Part shown: positions 1 through 6,277 of the stretch, in pieces
How the letters are laid out: every line of letters begins with the position of its first letter
Position numbering within the stretch: the stretch's first letter is position 1
Assembly (NCBI GenBank): GCA_031279715.1
Contig: JAITHY010000111.1
Span: forward strand, 1-9,231
Length of the DNA stretch: 9,231 nt
Direction: 5' to 3'
Source of the DNA: Verrucomicrobiales bacterium
GTDB lineage: Bacteria > Verrucomicrobiota > Verrucomicrobiia > Methylacidiphilales > JAAUTS01
Notes under the pieces: model-generated
Database searches by the model: none
What the model was told of the DNA's origin: nothing
What the model saw: only the letters and a program-made list of their open reading frames with translations
Made by a program: the position numbers and the translations under genes

Positions 1-969
1 CGTGAGCAGCAGCGGCGCGTTGAGGAAGGTGTTGCGGTGCATTTGCCCGAAGCGCACGAACTCCGCGTGTTGCAAACCTGGAATCAGCCGCAGCACCCGC
101 TGTTGCTCACTCCATTTCAAATTCGTCTGGAAACCGACGAGGTTGTAGAGCGTCGCCGCCGCGTTGTCCTGGCGCAACTGAACGACAGCGTGCGGCCACC
201 GGCCCGTGCGCGGGTCGTCCAAGCCCTTCGGCGACATCGGGCCGAACGCCAGCGCCTCGCGCCCCCGCGCCGCGAGCACTTCCACCGGCAGGCAGCCCTC
301 GAAAAACCGCGCGTCGTTTTTTTCAAAATCACGCAACTCGATTTGCTCCGCCGCCAGCAGCGCGTCCACGAACGCCCCGTACTCGCCGGCGTTCAGCGGG
401 CAGTTCAAATAATCGCCGTCACTGTCAGCGTCGTAACGCGACGCCCGCCACGCGACGCTCATGTCCACCGACTCGCCGCTGACGATGGGCGCGAGCGCGT
501 CGTAAAAATACAAATGCCGCGCCCCCGTCACACGCGCGATGGACGCTGACAATGACGCGCTGGTCAGCGGCCCCGACGCCACGACCACCACGCCGTCAGC
601 AGGCAACTCGCGCACCTCCTCGCGCACAATCTCCACCAACGGATGCGCCGCCAATTTTTCCGTGACCGTCAGCGAAAATTTCTCACGGTCCACCGCCAGC
701 GCCCCGCCCGCCGGCACCGCCGTCTCCCGCGCCGCGCTGAGCGTCAGCGAGCCGAGTTGCTCCATTTCCCATTTGAGCTGACCGGCAGCGCGGTCAGGCA
801 ACACCGAGCCGAACGAATTGCTGCACACCAACTCCGCGAAATTCCCCGTGTGATGCGCCTCGGTCATCATCAGCGGACGCATTTCAAACAAGCGCGCGCC
901 GATGCCGCGCTGCGCGATTTGCCAAGCCGCTTCCGCGCCCGCCAGCCCCGCGCCAACCACCGTAATCAT
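1..969 (-). CDS. trmFO: TrmFO, folate/FAD-dependent tRNA (uracil-54-C5) methyltransferase, 3' end cut by window
   Basis: Reading the complement from the ATG at 969 gives 323 residues with no stop before the window edge, so the C-terminal part is missing (the family is usually about 430-470 residues). TrmFO makes ribothymidine at position 54 of the tRNA T-loop in the cytoplasm, using methylenetetrahydrofolate as carbon donor and FADH2 as reductant. Seen: an N-terminal dinucleotide-binding motif VVGAGLAGAEAA (residues 4-15), EMRP at 29-32, LVCSNSFGS with Cys49, PAGGALAVDREKF at 86-98, GPLTS at 133-137, and FFEGCLPVEV with Cys226. In the family, Cys49 and Cys226 align with the two conserved cysteines implicated in methyl transfer. 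QDNAAATLYNLVGFQTNL (268-285) is also typical. The start sits directly at the GxGxxG strand, as in other TrmFOs. No Shine-Dalgarno is visible; the leader is A/T-rich. The gene carries eight GTCAGC/GCTGAC words, all between 421 and 969. Confidence 0.96.
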   Translation of the reverse strand, partial: MITVVGAGLAGAEAAWQIAQRGIGARLFEMRPLMMTEAHHTGNFAELVCSNSFGSVLPDRAAGQLKWEMEQLGSLTLSAARETAVPAGGALAVDREKFSLTVTEKLAAHPLVEIVREEVRELPADGVVVVASGPLTSASLSASIARVTGARHLYFYDALAPIVSGESVDMSVAWRASRYDADSDGDYLNCPLNAGEYGAFVDALLAAEQIELRDFEKNDARFFEGCLPVEVLAARGREALAFGPMSPKGLDDPRTGRWPHAVVQLRQDNAAATLYNLVGFQTNLKWSEQQRVLRLIPGLQHAEFVRFGQMHRNTFLNAPLLLT

Positions 970-978
970 TTTTTAATT

Positions 979-1012
979 AAACCATGGATGAACACGGATG
1001 AACACGGATAAA
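979..1012. repeat. Short intergenic tandem repeat (GGATGAACAC units)
   Basis: Two perfect head-to-tail 10-base units GGATGAACAC lie at 986-995 and 996-1005, followed by a partial third unit (GGAT), and preceded by ACCAT and a TTAATTAA run. Sequences of this kind ('ATGGATGAACACGGATG...') are a familiar dispersed intergenic element in Verrucomicrobiota and some Planctomycetota and Chloroflexota genomes. I recognise it from memory and have no database hit. It lies in the leader between the divergent trmFO and 1090 genes, within 20 bases of the trmFO start codon, so it would be transcribed in the trmFO 5' UTR. Confidence 0.6.
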
Positions 1013-1033
1013 AAATGCCGCGCAAACCGGGTG

Positions 1034-1062
1034 TTGACCCCCGCCCGCTGATGGTGTAACCT
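1034..1062 (+). promoter_or_regulatory. Candidate sigma70-type promoter for the 1090 gene cluster
   Basis: TTGACC (1034-1039, five of six matches to the -35 consensus) is followed by a 17-base spacer and TAACCT (1057-1062, three of six matches including the important second A and last T). Transcription would begin near 1068, leaving a leader of about 22 bases before the ATG at 1090. The AT-rich TATTAT immediately before the ATG is too close to act as this gene's -10. Prediction by eye only. Confidence 0.35.
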
Positions 1063-1081
1063 TCCCTCCAACGACGGGTTT

Positions 1082-1090
1082 ATTATAACA
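1082..1090 (-). promoter_or_regulatory. Candidate extended -10 promoter for trmFO
   Basis: The complement reads TGTTATAAT, a perfect TATAAT preceded by TG plus one base, which is the extended -10 form that can work without a good -35. No convincing -35 is seen 16-18 bases further upstream. Transcription would start near 1074 and run through the GGATGAACAC repeat to the trmFO ATG at 969, giving a leader of about 105 bases. Its first base coincides with the A of the start codon of the opposite gene. Confidence 0.35.
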
Positions 1091-2205
1091 TGAACACGCG
1101 CCATTTCATCCTCGGCACCATCAGCGGCGTCATCGTTACCGCCGCCGTCATTTGGTTTTGCCAATACTCCGCCGCTGACCGCGCCGTCACCGAACAACAC
1201 CCCAACCTCCCGCTCATCGCCAGCGTCGCCGCCGCGTCCGTCGCTGACAGCGCGTCACCCGCCAAGCCAGAACCCGTCGACCAGTCCGCCGATTGTGCAA
1301 AACTCATCGCCGACCTGCTCGCCTTGCAAACCCAAACTGACGCTCACCTCAACGCCTTGCGCGCCGGCATGACCACCGCCTACCTCGCCACCCGCTCCAG
1401 CGAAATCGACCTCGATACGCTGACCGTCAGCGCCAACACCGTCAAACAAGACCTCGCCACCTTCCAGCAAACCTACGCGCAAATAGACCCGCTTATCAAC
1501 GCCTTCACCCCCGCGCAAATCGACCAGCTCGGCAAAATCAAAGAACAATTCGCCGGCTACCAACGCCTCAGCGATCGCCTCGACAACACCCTCGGCGGCA
1601 TCACCGAACACCGCGAACGACTCGCCGCCAGCGAAGCCGGCGCCGCCGCTCCGAATCACACCACCTTCAGCGGCTCCGCCGGCGGCGATGTCACCGTCAG
1701 CAGCACCACGACGCAAACCGTCACCACCATCACCTCGCAACCCGGCAGTGTATACACCGAATCAGTTTATTACTACACCACCACGCCGATCATCAGCTTC
1801 CGGTTCGGCTCCGGTTATTACGACCCGTTCTGGCGCGCCTCCTATTGGCCGCGCCACCACTACAACCGTCCGCCCCCGCGCCCGCCAGTCGCGCCGCCAC
1901 ACCGCCCCAACCAACCGCCACCCGCGCCCAATTTCAAACCGGCCCCCAACAATCCGCCGCGCCCCGCAATCCCCAACCGCCCCGCCCCGCCGCCTACTCG
2001 CCCAAATATTCCGCCGCCCGCCAACAATCGCCCCATGCCCTTCAACCCACCCCCCGCCAACTCGCGCCCCGCCCCGCCGCAACGCCCGTCCAATCCGCCG
2101 CAACAATTCCCCGTCCAACGCCCCGCGTTCCAGCCCCAGCGTCAAAACCCGCCGCCGCAACAACCCCCGCCCGCCAACCGTGGCGGCGGCTTCAGACCTC
2201 GTTAA
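1090..2205 (+). CDS. Membrane-anchored protein with helical middle and proline-rich C-terminal tail, function unknown
   Basis: I do not recognise a named family in this 371-residue protein. One hydrophobic segment (about residues 6-26, FILGTISGVIVTAAVIWF) looks like a signal anchor, so the rest is probably periplasmic. Residues 64-185 are rich in Leu, Gln, Asp and Glu and look helical, possibly coiled coil. A Thr/Ser-rich stretch (190-219) leads to an aromatic patch (221-259, rich in Tyr, Trp and Phe). Residues 260-371 are a low-complexity Pro/Asn/Arg/Gln tail ending GGGFRPR. Such tails occur in verrucomicrobial envelope proteins and may span or bind the cell wall; that is inference. The ATG at 1090 is the first one and opens directly into the hydrophobic segment. 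The stop is seven bases before the next gene, suggesting an operon. No Shine-Dalgarno is visible. Confidence 0.8.
   Translation: MNTRHFILGTISGVIVTAAVIWFCQYSAADRAVTEQHPNLPLIASVAAASVADSASPAKPEPVDQSADCAKLIADLLALQTQTDAHLNALRAGMTTAYLATRSSEIDLDTLTVSANTVKQDLATFQQTYAQIDPLINAFTPAQIDQLGKIKEQFAGYQRLSDRLDNTLGGITEHRERLAASEAGAAAPNHTTFSGSAGGDVTVSSTTTQTVTTITSQPGSVYTESVYYYTTTPIISFRFGSGYYDPFWRASYWPRHHYNRPPPRPPVAPPHRPNQPPPAPNFKPAPNNPPRPAIPNRPAPPPTRPNIPPPANNRPMPFNPPPANSRPAPPQRPSNPPQQFPVQRPAFQPQRQNPPPQQPPPANRGGGFRPR
1419..1431. repeat. Perfect 13-base palindrome GCTGACCGTCAGC
   Basis: Two copies of the dispersed GTCAGC word face each other across a single C, giving the palindrome GCTGAC-C-GTCAGC. It lies inside the 1090 gene and encodes Leu-Thr-Val-Ser. 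Near-palindromic relatives with GTCACCGTCAGC (one arm altered) occur at 1690, 5559 and, on the complement, at 4300, 5908 and 7291, so the two-armed form may be an extended version of the word. Confidence 0.7.
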
Positions 2206-2212
2206 TCATCCC

Positions 2213-3322
2213 ATGACCGACTACGACCTGGCCATCATCGGCGGCGGTTTCGCCGGACTCGCTTGCGCCCAGGCCGCCGCCGCCCGTGGCGCGCGCACCG
2301 TCATCTTTGAACGCAAACCCTTCATCGGCGCGAAACCGCACACCACCGGCATCCTCGTCAAAGAAGTCGCCGACCGCTTCGACTTTCCCGAAAAATTCGT
2401 CCGCAAAATCCACCGCGTCCGCCTCTACAGCCCCGCCCTCCGCCACATTGATTTGCACTCTCCCGGCTACTATTTTCTCGCCACCGACACCGCCGGTCTC
2501 CTCAACTGGCTTGCCGCGCAAGCCGCTGACAATGGCGCTGACATCCGTTGCGGCTCAACATTTTCGCATAGCGAAAAAACCGCCGTCGGCTGGCGTTTGC
2601 CCGGCCTGGACGTCAGCGCCCGCTACCTCGTCGGCGCGGACGGCTCGCGCTCGCGGCTCGCGTCCGACCTGAGCGTCAGCGCCAACCGAAAATTTTTGCT
2701 CGGCGTCGAGCAAGAATGGCGCGGCATCCGCAACCTCGACGCCGGTTTCCTCCATGTCTTCCTCGACAGCGACCTCGCGCGCGGCTACATCGGCTGGGCG
2801 GTGCCCGGCGTCCACGGCGCGCAAATCGGCCTCGCCACCAGCGCGCGCCACGCCCCGCGCCTCGGCGAGTTTGTCAACCGTCTGCGAACAATTTTCGATT
2901 TCAGCGCGGCGACTGTCAGCGGCAAGCGCGGCGGACTCATCCCCGCCGGCGGCACATTGCATCATCCGCCACTGTCAGCGGCGTTGTTGCTCGGCGACGC
3001 CGCCGGCACTGTCTCCCCGCTGACCGCGGGCGGCATTCATCCCGCGATGGAACTGGGCCGCCTCGCCGGCGTCAGCATCGCCAACCACCTGCTCGACGGC
3101 GGCCCCGACCCGTGGCAGCAAATTCGCCGCCAACTCCCGTCCTACGCCGTGAAAAATTTATTGCGCCGCGCCTTCGAGACCTTCGCCCCGCCCAACCCGC
3201 TGCTGAACTTCGCCCTTGCCCAGCCGTTGTTCCAGCGTTTTGCGCAAACCGTTTTCTTCCACCATCGCGGCCTGCTGACGCTGGAGGCGTGGAAAGATTT
3301 ACTTCGCCCGCCGGTGTGTTAA
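2213..3322 (+). CDS. FAD-dependent oxidoreductase, geranylgeranyl-reductase type
   Basis: A 369-residue flavoprotein of the NAD(P)/FAD-dependent oxidoreductase superfamily, closest in pattern to the geranylgeranyl reductase family. Those enzymes saturate isoprenoid chains, but the substrate here cannot be read from the sequence. Seen: N-terminal Rossmann motif GGGFAG (GxGxxG at residues 10-15) with the ribose-binding acidic residue in VIFERK (30-35); YLVGADGSRSRL (138-149), the mid-protein GDG-like motif; and LLLGDAAGTVSPLTAGGI (258-275), the second FAD-contact motif with Asp262. The C-terminal 60 residues are helical and basic, common in this family. The frame stays open back to 1688, but that part overlaps the preceding proline-rich gene and is low complexity. 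The ATG at 2213 places GxGxxG at the usual distance and is chosen. The gap to the previous stop is seven bases, and to the next start nine. Confidence 0.88.
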   Translation: MTDYDLAIIGGGFAGLACAQAAAARGARTVIFERKPFIGAKPHTTGILVKEVADRFDFPEKFVRKIHRVRLYSPALRHIDLHSPGYYFLATDTAGLLNWLAAQAADNGADIRCGSTFSHSEKTAVGWRLPGLDVSARYLVGADGSRSRLASDLSVSANRKFLLGVEQEWRGIRNLDAGFLHVFLDSDLARGYIGWAVPGVHGAQIGLATSARHAPRLGEFVNRLRTIFDFSAATVSGKRGGLIPAGGTLHHPPLSAALLLGDAAGTVSPLTAGGIHPAMELGRLAGVSIANHLLDGGPDPWQQIRRQLPSYAVKNLLRRAFETFAPPNPLLNFALAQPLFQRFAQTVFFHHRGLLTLEAWKDLLRPPVC

Positions 3323-3331
3323 ATTCACGCC

Positions 3332-3976
3332 ATGGCACTGGCGCAATTCAATCCCCAAATGAGCGGCTGGAAAAAAGCGACGCTGATACTCATGCTGCCA
3401 GTCAGCGCGGCGGGCGCGCTGTGGCTGTTTATCAGCGGCGACATTGGGTACGCGGACAGTCTGGCGCGGCGCGATGAAAAGGATTTTGTTGTCAAAGAAT
3501 ACACCGTCGGCGAGGTCGGGGAACGCGCCGTCCGCGAGCGCGCGCGGACGCTGTTTTCCTACGTGTTCATCAAACCGGCGGGCGCGGATTTTGACCTGAG
3601 CGTCAGCGGCAACAGCAACGCGTTCAGCAACGGGCAAAACGCGGAGCGCAACGCCCGGCTTGGCCAAATCAAGACGGGCGGGGTCATTCGCGTCAAAGTC
3701 TTCGCTCCGGAACTGGCGGCGGCGGAGCGGAACAATCCGTGGCTGTGGCTGAAACGGTTTGCCACCGCTGACCGCCGGGAAGTGGAAATTTACCGTTTGG
3801 AAAAAGACGGCGCCATCATCGTGCCGGACGCTGACATTCACCACTCGGACAAACTGAGCCGCCAGGGCGGCAAACTGGCGGCGACGCGGGTGACGCTGTT
3901 GCTGGCAGTGGCGGCGGCGGCGCTGTACTTGATTGGTGTGATGACGGGCAAACTGCGCAAACGCCAGGCGAAATAG
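3332..3976 (+). CDS. Two-helix membrane protein, function unknown
   Basis: This 214-residue protein is not one I recognise. It has a membrane segment near the N-terminus (about residues 16-35, ATLILMLPVSAAGALWLFI), a hydrophilic middle of about 145 residues, and a second membrane segment (about 184-205) followed by a short basic tail GKLRKRQAK. The positive-inside rule (basic KLRKRQAK at the end, KK before the first helix) predicts both termini in the cytoplasm and the middle domain in the periplasm. The start at 3332 is the first ATG after the upstream stop; an internal ATG at 3359 (MSGWKK, codon 10) is a realistic alternative. It is probably the third gene of the 1090-3976 operon. Confidence 0.75.
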   Translation: MALAQFNPQMSGWKKATLILMLPVSAAGALWLFISGDIGYADSLARRDEKDFVVKEYTVGEVGERAVRERARTLFSYVFIKPAGADFDLSVSGNSNAFSNGQNAERNARLGQIKTGGVIRVKVFAPELAAAERNNPWLWLKRFATADRREVEIYRLEKDGAIIVPDADIHHSDKLSRQGGKLAATRVTLLLAVAAAALYLIGVMTGKLRKRQAK

Positions 3977-4005
3977 AATTTCCACTTTCCGGTTCCCGCG
4001 CCGAC

Positions 4006-4107
4006 ATGCCAAACATCCCGCTGATGATGACCCTGACCAACAGCGAACTCCGCGACATCAAAGCCGAGGCGCGGCGGCTGGAGCATCCACAGTCAGCGCC
4101 AGTTTGA
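4006..4107 (+). pseudogene. 33-codon reading frame, possibly the stump of an EcsC-like gene
   Basis: The ATG at 4006 opens a frame ending in TGA at 4105-4107. It encodes a peptide with MTLTNSELRDIKAEARRLEH, followed by PQSAPV and the stop. The pattern 'L..xEL..I..EAxxLEHP' resembles the opening of EcsC-family proteins, which then continue for over 200 residues. Here it stops right after LEHP, where a GTCAGC word (4092-4097) sits, and the tail of the opposite tonB gene begins at 4129. This could be a decayed gene, a real small protein, or chance. The EcsC resemblance is from memory and weak. Confidence 0.28.
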
Positions 4108-4122
4108 AAAACAATTTTTCAA
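4104..4122. terminator. AT-rich inverted repeat between convergent genes, possible two-way terminator
   Basis: TTGAAAAA (4104-4111), loop CAA, TTTTTCAA (4115-4122): an eight-base perfect inverted repeat whose arms supply a T run on either strand. It sits between the ends of the plus-strand cluster and the minus-strand tonB gene (stop at 4129), a natural place for a bidirectional terminator. The stem is weak (one G-C pair per arm), so efficiency is uncertain. Confidence 0.35.
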
Positions 4123-4128
4123 CCGCCC

Positions 4129-4842
4129 CTATTTCTTCAACGAAAATACCACCGGCTGGTCAAAGGTGTCCGCCACATCCCCGCCGTTTTTGGTGGCGGG
4201 CCGGAACTTCCATTGCTTCACCGCCGTCAGCGCCGCCTCGTCCAACGCGGGAAAGCCGGAGCTTTTTTTCACGCGCGCGGCGCTGACCAAGCCCCTGGCG
4301 CTGACGGTGACGCCCAGCAACACCCGCCCTTCCTGCCCCCTGGCGCGGGCACCCGCCGGATAGACGGGCGGCGGATTGTGCAAATAAGCGGCTGGCGCCG
4401 AGGTCTTCACCCCGCCGTCACCGGCGGCGGGAATTTTCACCGCCAGCGTGCCGGGGGCGCCGATCGACGGCGGCGCGCTCACCGTCAGCGGATGATGCCG
4501 CGCCGCGGGCGAGACGGGCAAATCCCGCGGGGCGGGATTGGGTTGCGCTGACGGTGAGGAGGCCGCGGTCAGCGGCGATTCGGTGTCGGGTTCAGGCACT
4601 TGGGGCAACTCATCCCGCCCATTTCGCGCTTGCGGCGGAGCCGGAGTTTGCGGCGCGGACAAACGCACCTCCGCCTGCAACACCCGCCGCGCCGCCCGGC
4701 CCGCCGCGCCGCCGCGCCCCTCGGTCACGCCGGATTGCGCGCGCCGGAAGTTGCCGCTGACCGTGACCCAGCCGGCGGCGGCGTGCAGCACCACCGACGC
4801 TGTCAGCGTCAGCGCGCTAACCTTGAGCACGGGATAATTCAT
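4129..4842 (-). CDS. tonB: TonB family energy transducer protein
   Basis: A 237-residue TonB-type protein. TonB couples the inner-membrane proton motive force to outer-membrane transporters. Seen: an N-terminal membrane anchor (about residues 7-28, KVSALTLTASVVLHAAAGW); a long Ala/Pro/Ser-rich linker (about 60-150) expected to cross the periplasm; and a C-terminal TonB domain (about 153-237) with NPPPVYPAGARARGQEGRVL, then SSGFPALDEAALTAVKQWKF. The YP..A...G..G.V and S.G...LD.AAL.A...W.F.PA signatures are diagnostic. No exbB or exbD lies alongside, so it must borrow a motor encoded elsewhere. It follows the DUF2851 gene by 45 bases on the same strand. The linker and anchor contain many of the dispersed words: ALTLTAS, PLTVSAP and VTVSARG are all encoded by them. 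No Shine-Dalgarno is visible. Confidence 0.9.
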   Translation of the reverse strand: MNYPVLKVSALTLTASVVLHAAAGWVTVSGNFRRAQSGVTEGRGGAAGRAARRVLQAEVRLSAPQTPAPPQARNGRDELPQVPEPDTESPLTAASSPSAQPNPAPRDLPVSPAARHHPLTVSAPPSIGAPGTLAVKIPAAGDGGVKTSAPAAYLHNPPPVYPAGARARGQEGRVLLGVTVSARGLVSAARVKKSSGFPALDEAALTAVKQWKFRPATKNGGDVADTFDQPVVFSLKK

Positions 4843-4887
4843 TCGCGAAAAACTTTAGCAAAAATATCCGGCGGCAAAATTCCAAAC

Positions 4888-6276
4888 TCACAAATATTTT
4901 TCCGTCAACTCCGGAAAAGCGCAATCCCGGCACTGGTGAAAATCTCGCAGGCAAAAATCGCGGTACACCTGGAGCAGGCCCTCTTGCGCCAGCAGCGAGG
5001 TTTTCAACCCGCGCGCATTGCGATTGCCCAGCAGCCGGACCGCGGCGATTTTGGCCAGGCGGTTTTGCTGTCCGCTGGCTGCGCGGCGAAGCCGCTCTTC
5101 CGTTTCCCCCGGATTTTCCCGCGCTGACAGCGGCCAGACGGTGTTGAACATCAGCGCCGTCAATCTGCCCTCGCCCAGCAAGCCGGCCGGCGCCGCTGAC
5201 GGCGAGCTTGCCAGCGTGCAATGTGTGCTCCAAAAATCATGCGTGAGTTCCGCGAAAAAACTTTGCAGCAATTCATAATTCCCGATCCGCGCCAGGCGGG
5301 TGAACATGCGCCAGTTCACCGGCGCGGACAGTCGCGCCATCAGCGCCACGCGGCGCTCGGGGCGGTTCAACGGGCGCACGCCCGCCAGGCGCCAGATTGC
5401 GCGCGGGATAACACGCTCCTGCCATGCGGCGCGGTATTGCCACCATTCATCCCACAAACGGCGCGCGTATGCCGACGCGGCGAGGCGTTCCGGCAGCCGC
5501 GCGCCGGGCATGAAGCCCGCCACGCCGAAGAGCAGCGCCTCGCGCCGCCAGTCCGTGGTCACCGTCAGCAAGTCGCCGACCGTCAGCCGTTGCGCCAGGC
5601 CGCGGAACGCCGCGCGGTTTTTCGCGAACCCCAGCGCCTCCGCCACACCCAGCCACAGCGCCTGTTCCACGCCCAGCGCCGCCGCTTTCAAGCGGAACAG
5701 TTGTCGCTTTTGCGCGAAACGAAACTCGCCCGCGTCGCGCAAAATTTTCAACACCGCGTCGTCCGTCAGCGCGGCCAAAATCCCGCCGCACCGCCCGCGT
5801 TTGGCGCCGAGTTCGCGCTCGCTGAGGGTGGCGGAAAAATATTCGCGCAACTCGGCGGGCGGAAATTTGAGTTGCGACGACAACTCCGCCTGCCGCACCG
5901 CGCCGCCGCTGACGGTGACGGGGAAAAACTCCCGCGCCCCCGCGCGCCAGACCACGTGCAGGATGACGTTGTTGTACCGCGGATTGTCAGCGTGGTGATG
6001 CTGCCGCCACTGGCCGGGGCTGAGGTCGATTTCCACCGCGCCGGTTTGCAGTTTGCCATTCTCGTCAATAATCGCCGCGTGATAAAAATCCGCCCCCGCC
6101 TCGCGGTTCCAAAAACCCGGTTGCACCACGCGGATTTGCCGCCCGTCAGTCAGCGTCAGCGGGTTTTGATAAAGTTCCTCGAACCACAGGCGCTGCACGA
6201 ACGCCTCGTCCGGCGCGAGGTCTTCCTTTACGGCGCGCGGATTTCGGCTATACTGCATCCAGTCACGGTAATTCAT
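4888..6276 (-). CDS. DUF2851 family protein, function unknown
   Basis: 462 residues from the ATG at 6276. The DUF2851 pattern is clear near the N-terminus: DEAFVQRLWFEELY (23-36), DGRQIRVVQPGFWNREAGADF (45-65), TGAVEID (78-84), W90 and HHHADNPRYNNVILHVVW (93-110). The spacing of Glu, His and Asp residues in such G.VE....W..H.H..D..Y..V.LHVV blocks suggests a nuclease-like or metal-binding core, but no function has been established that I know of. The C-terminus has clustered cysteines (C442, C449, C452), a feature often seen in this family. A TTG three codons upstream (6285) could also start, and an ATG at 6258 (MQYSRN) is a realistic later start. The ATG at 6276 lies one base from the start codon of the opposite HtrA-like gene. 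Little sequence before residue 20 looks conserved, so the later start cannot be excluded. Confidence 0.85.
   Translation of the reverse strand: MNYRDWMQYSRNPRAVKEDLAPDEAFVQRLWFEELYQNPLTLTDGRQIRVVQPGFWNREAGADFYHAAIIDENGKLQTGAVEIDLSPGQWRQHHHADNPRYNNVILHVVWRAGAREFFPVTVSGGAVRQAELSSQLKFPPAELREYFSATLSERELGAKRGRCGGILAALTDDAVLKILRDAGEFRFAQKRQLFRLKAAALGVEQALWLGVAEALGFAKNRAAFRGLAQRLTVGDLLTVTTDWRREALLFGVAGFMPGARLPERLAASAYARRLWDEWWQYRAAWQERVIPRAIWRLAGVRPLNRPERRVALMARLSAPVNWRMFTRLARIGNYELLQSFFAELTHDFWSTHCTLASSPSAAPAGLLGEGRLTALMFNTVWPLSARENPGETEERLRRAASGQQNRLAKIAAVRLLGNRNARGLKTSLLAQEGLLQVYRDFCLRDFHQCRDCAFPELTEKYL
6145..6160 (+). repeat. Cluster of overlapping GTCAGC words
   Basis: GTCAGTCAGCGTCAGC holds two complete GTCAGC words (6149-6154 and 6155-6160) and a preceding near copy (GTCAGT) in 16 bases. 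It lies inside the DUF2851 gene, on its antisense strand, and helps encode the Leu-Thr-Leu-Thr stretch near residues 40-43. A similar double copy is at 4802-4813 in tonB. Confidence 0.65.
6227..6254 (+). promoter_or_regulatory. Candidate promoter for the HtrA-like protease gene
   Basis: TTTACG (6227-6232, four of six -35 matches), a 16-base spacer, then TATACT (6249-6254, five of six -10 matches). Transcription would start near 6261, about 17 bases before the ATG at 6278. The whole element lies inside the first codons of the divergent DUF2851 gene, so the two genes would overlap in their control regions. Prediction by eye. Confidence 0.4.
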
Positions 6277-6277
6277 T

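Noticed and set aside
37..549. Plus-strand open frame of 170 codons at the left edge
   Set aside because: Antisense to trmFO, which is clearly recognisable on the other strand; Arg/Val/Gln-rich shadow.
1081..1086. TATTAT as the -10 of the 1090 gene
   Set aside because: It ends four bases before the ATG, so transcription would begin at or after the start codon; the same bases on the complement form a better extended -10 for trmFO.
1860..2180. Possible tandem repeat or CRISPR-like periodicity
   Set aside because: The C-rich sequence reflects Pro/Asn/Arg codons of a low-complexity protein tail; there are no constant-length spacers or identical repeat units.
1688..2212. Upstream in-frame extension of the flavoprotein by 175 codons
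   Set aside because: It is Arg/Pro/Thr low-complexity sequence read out of frame from the proline-rich gene; the GxGxxG motif sits at the normal distance from the ATG at 2213.
3299..4012. Minus-strand open frame of 237 codons
   Set aside because: Antisense to the two-helix membrane protein, which has a coherent hydrophobicity pattern and operon position; the antisense product is Arg-rich with none.
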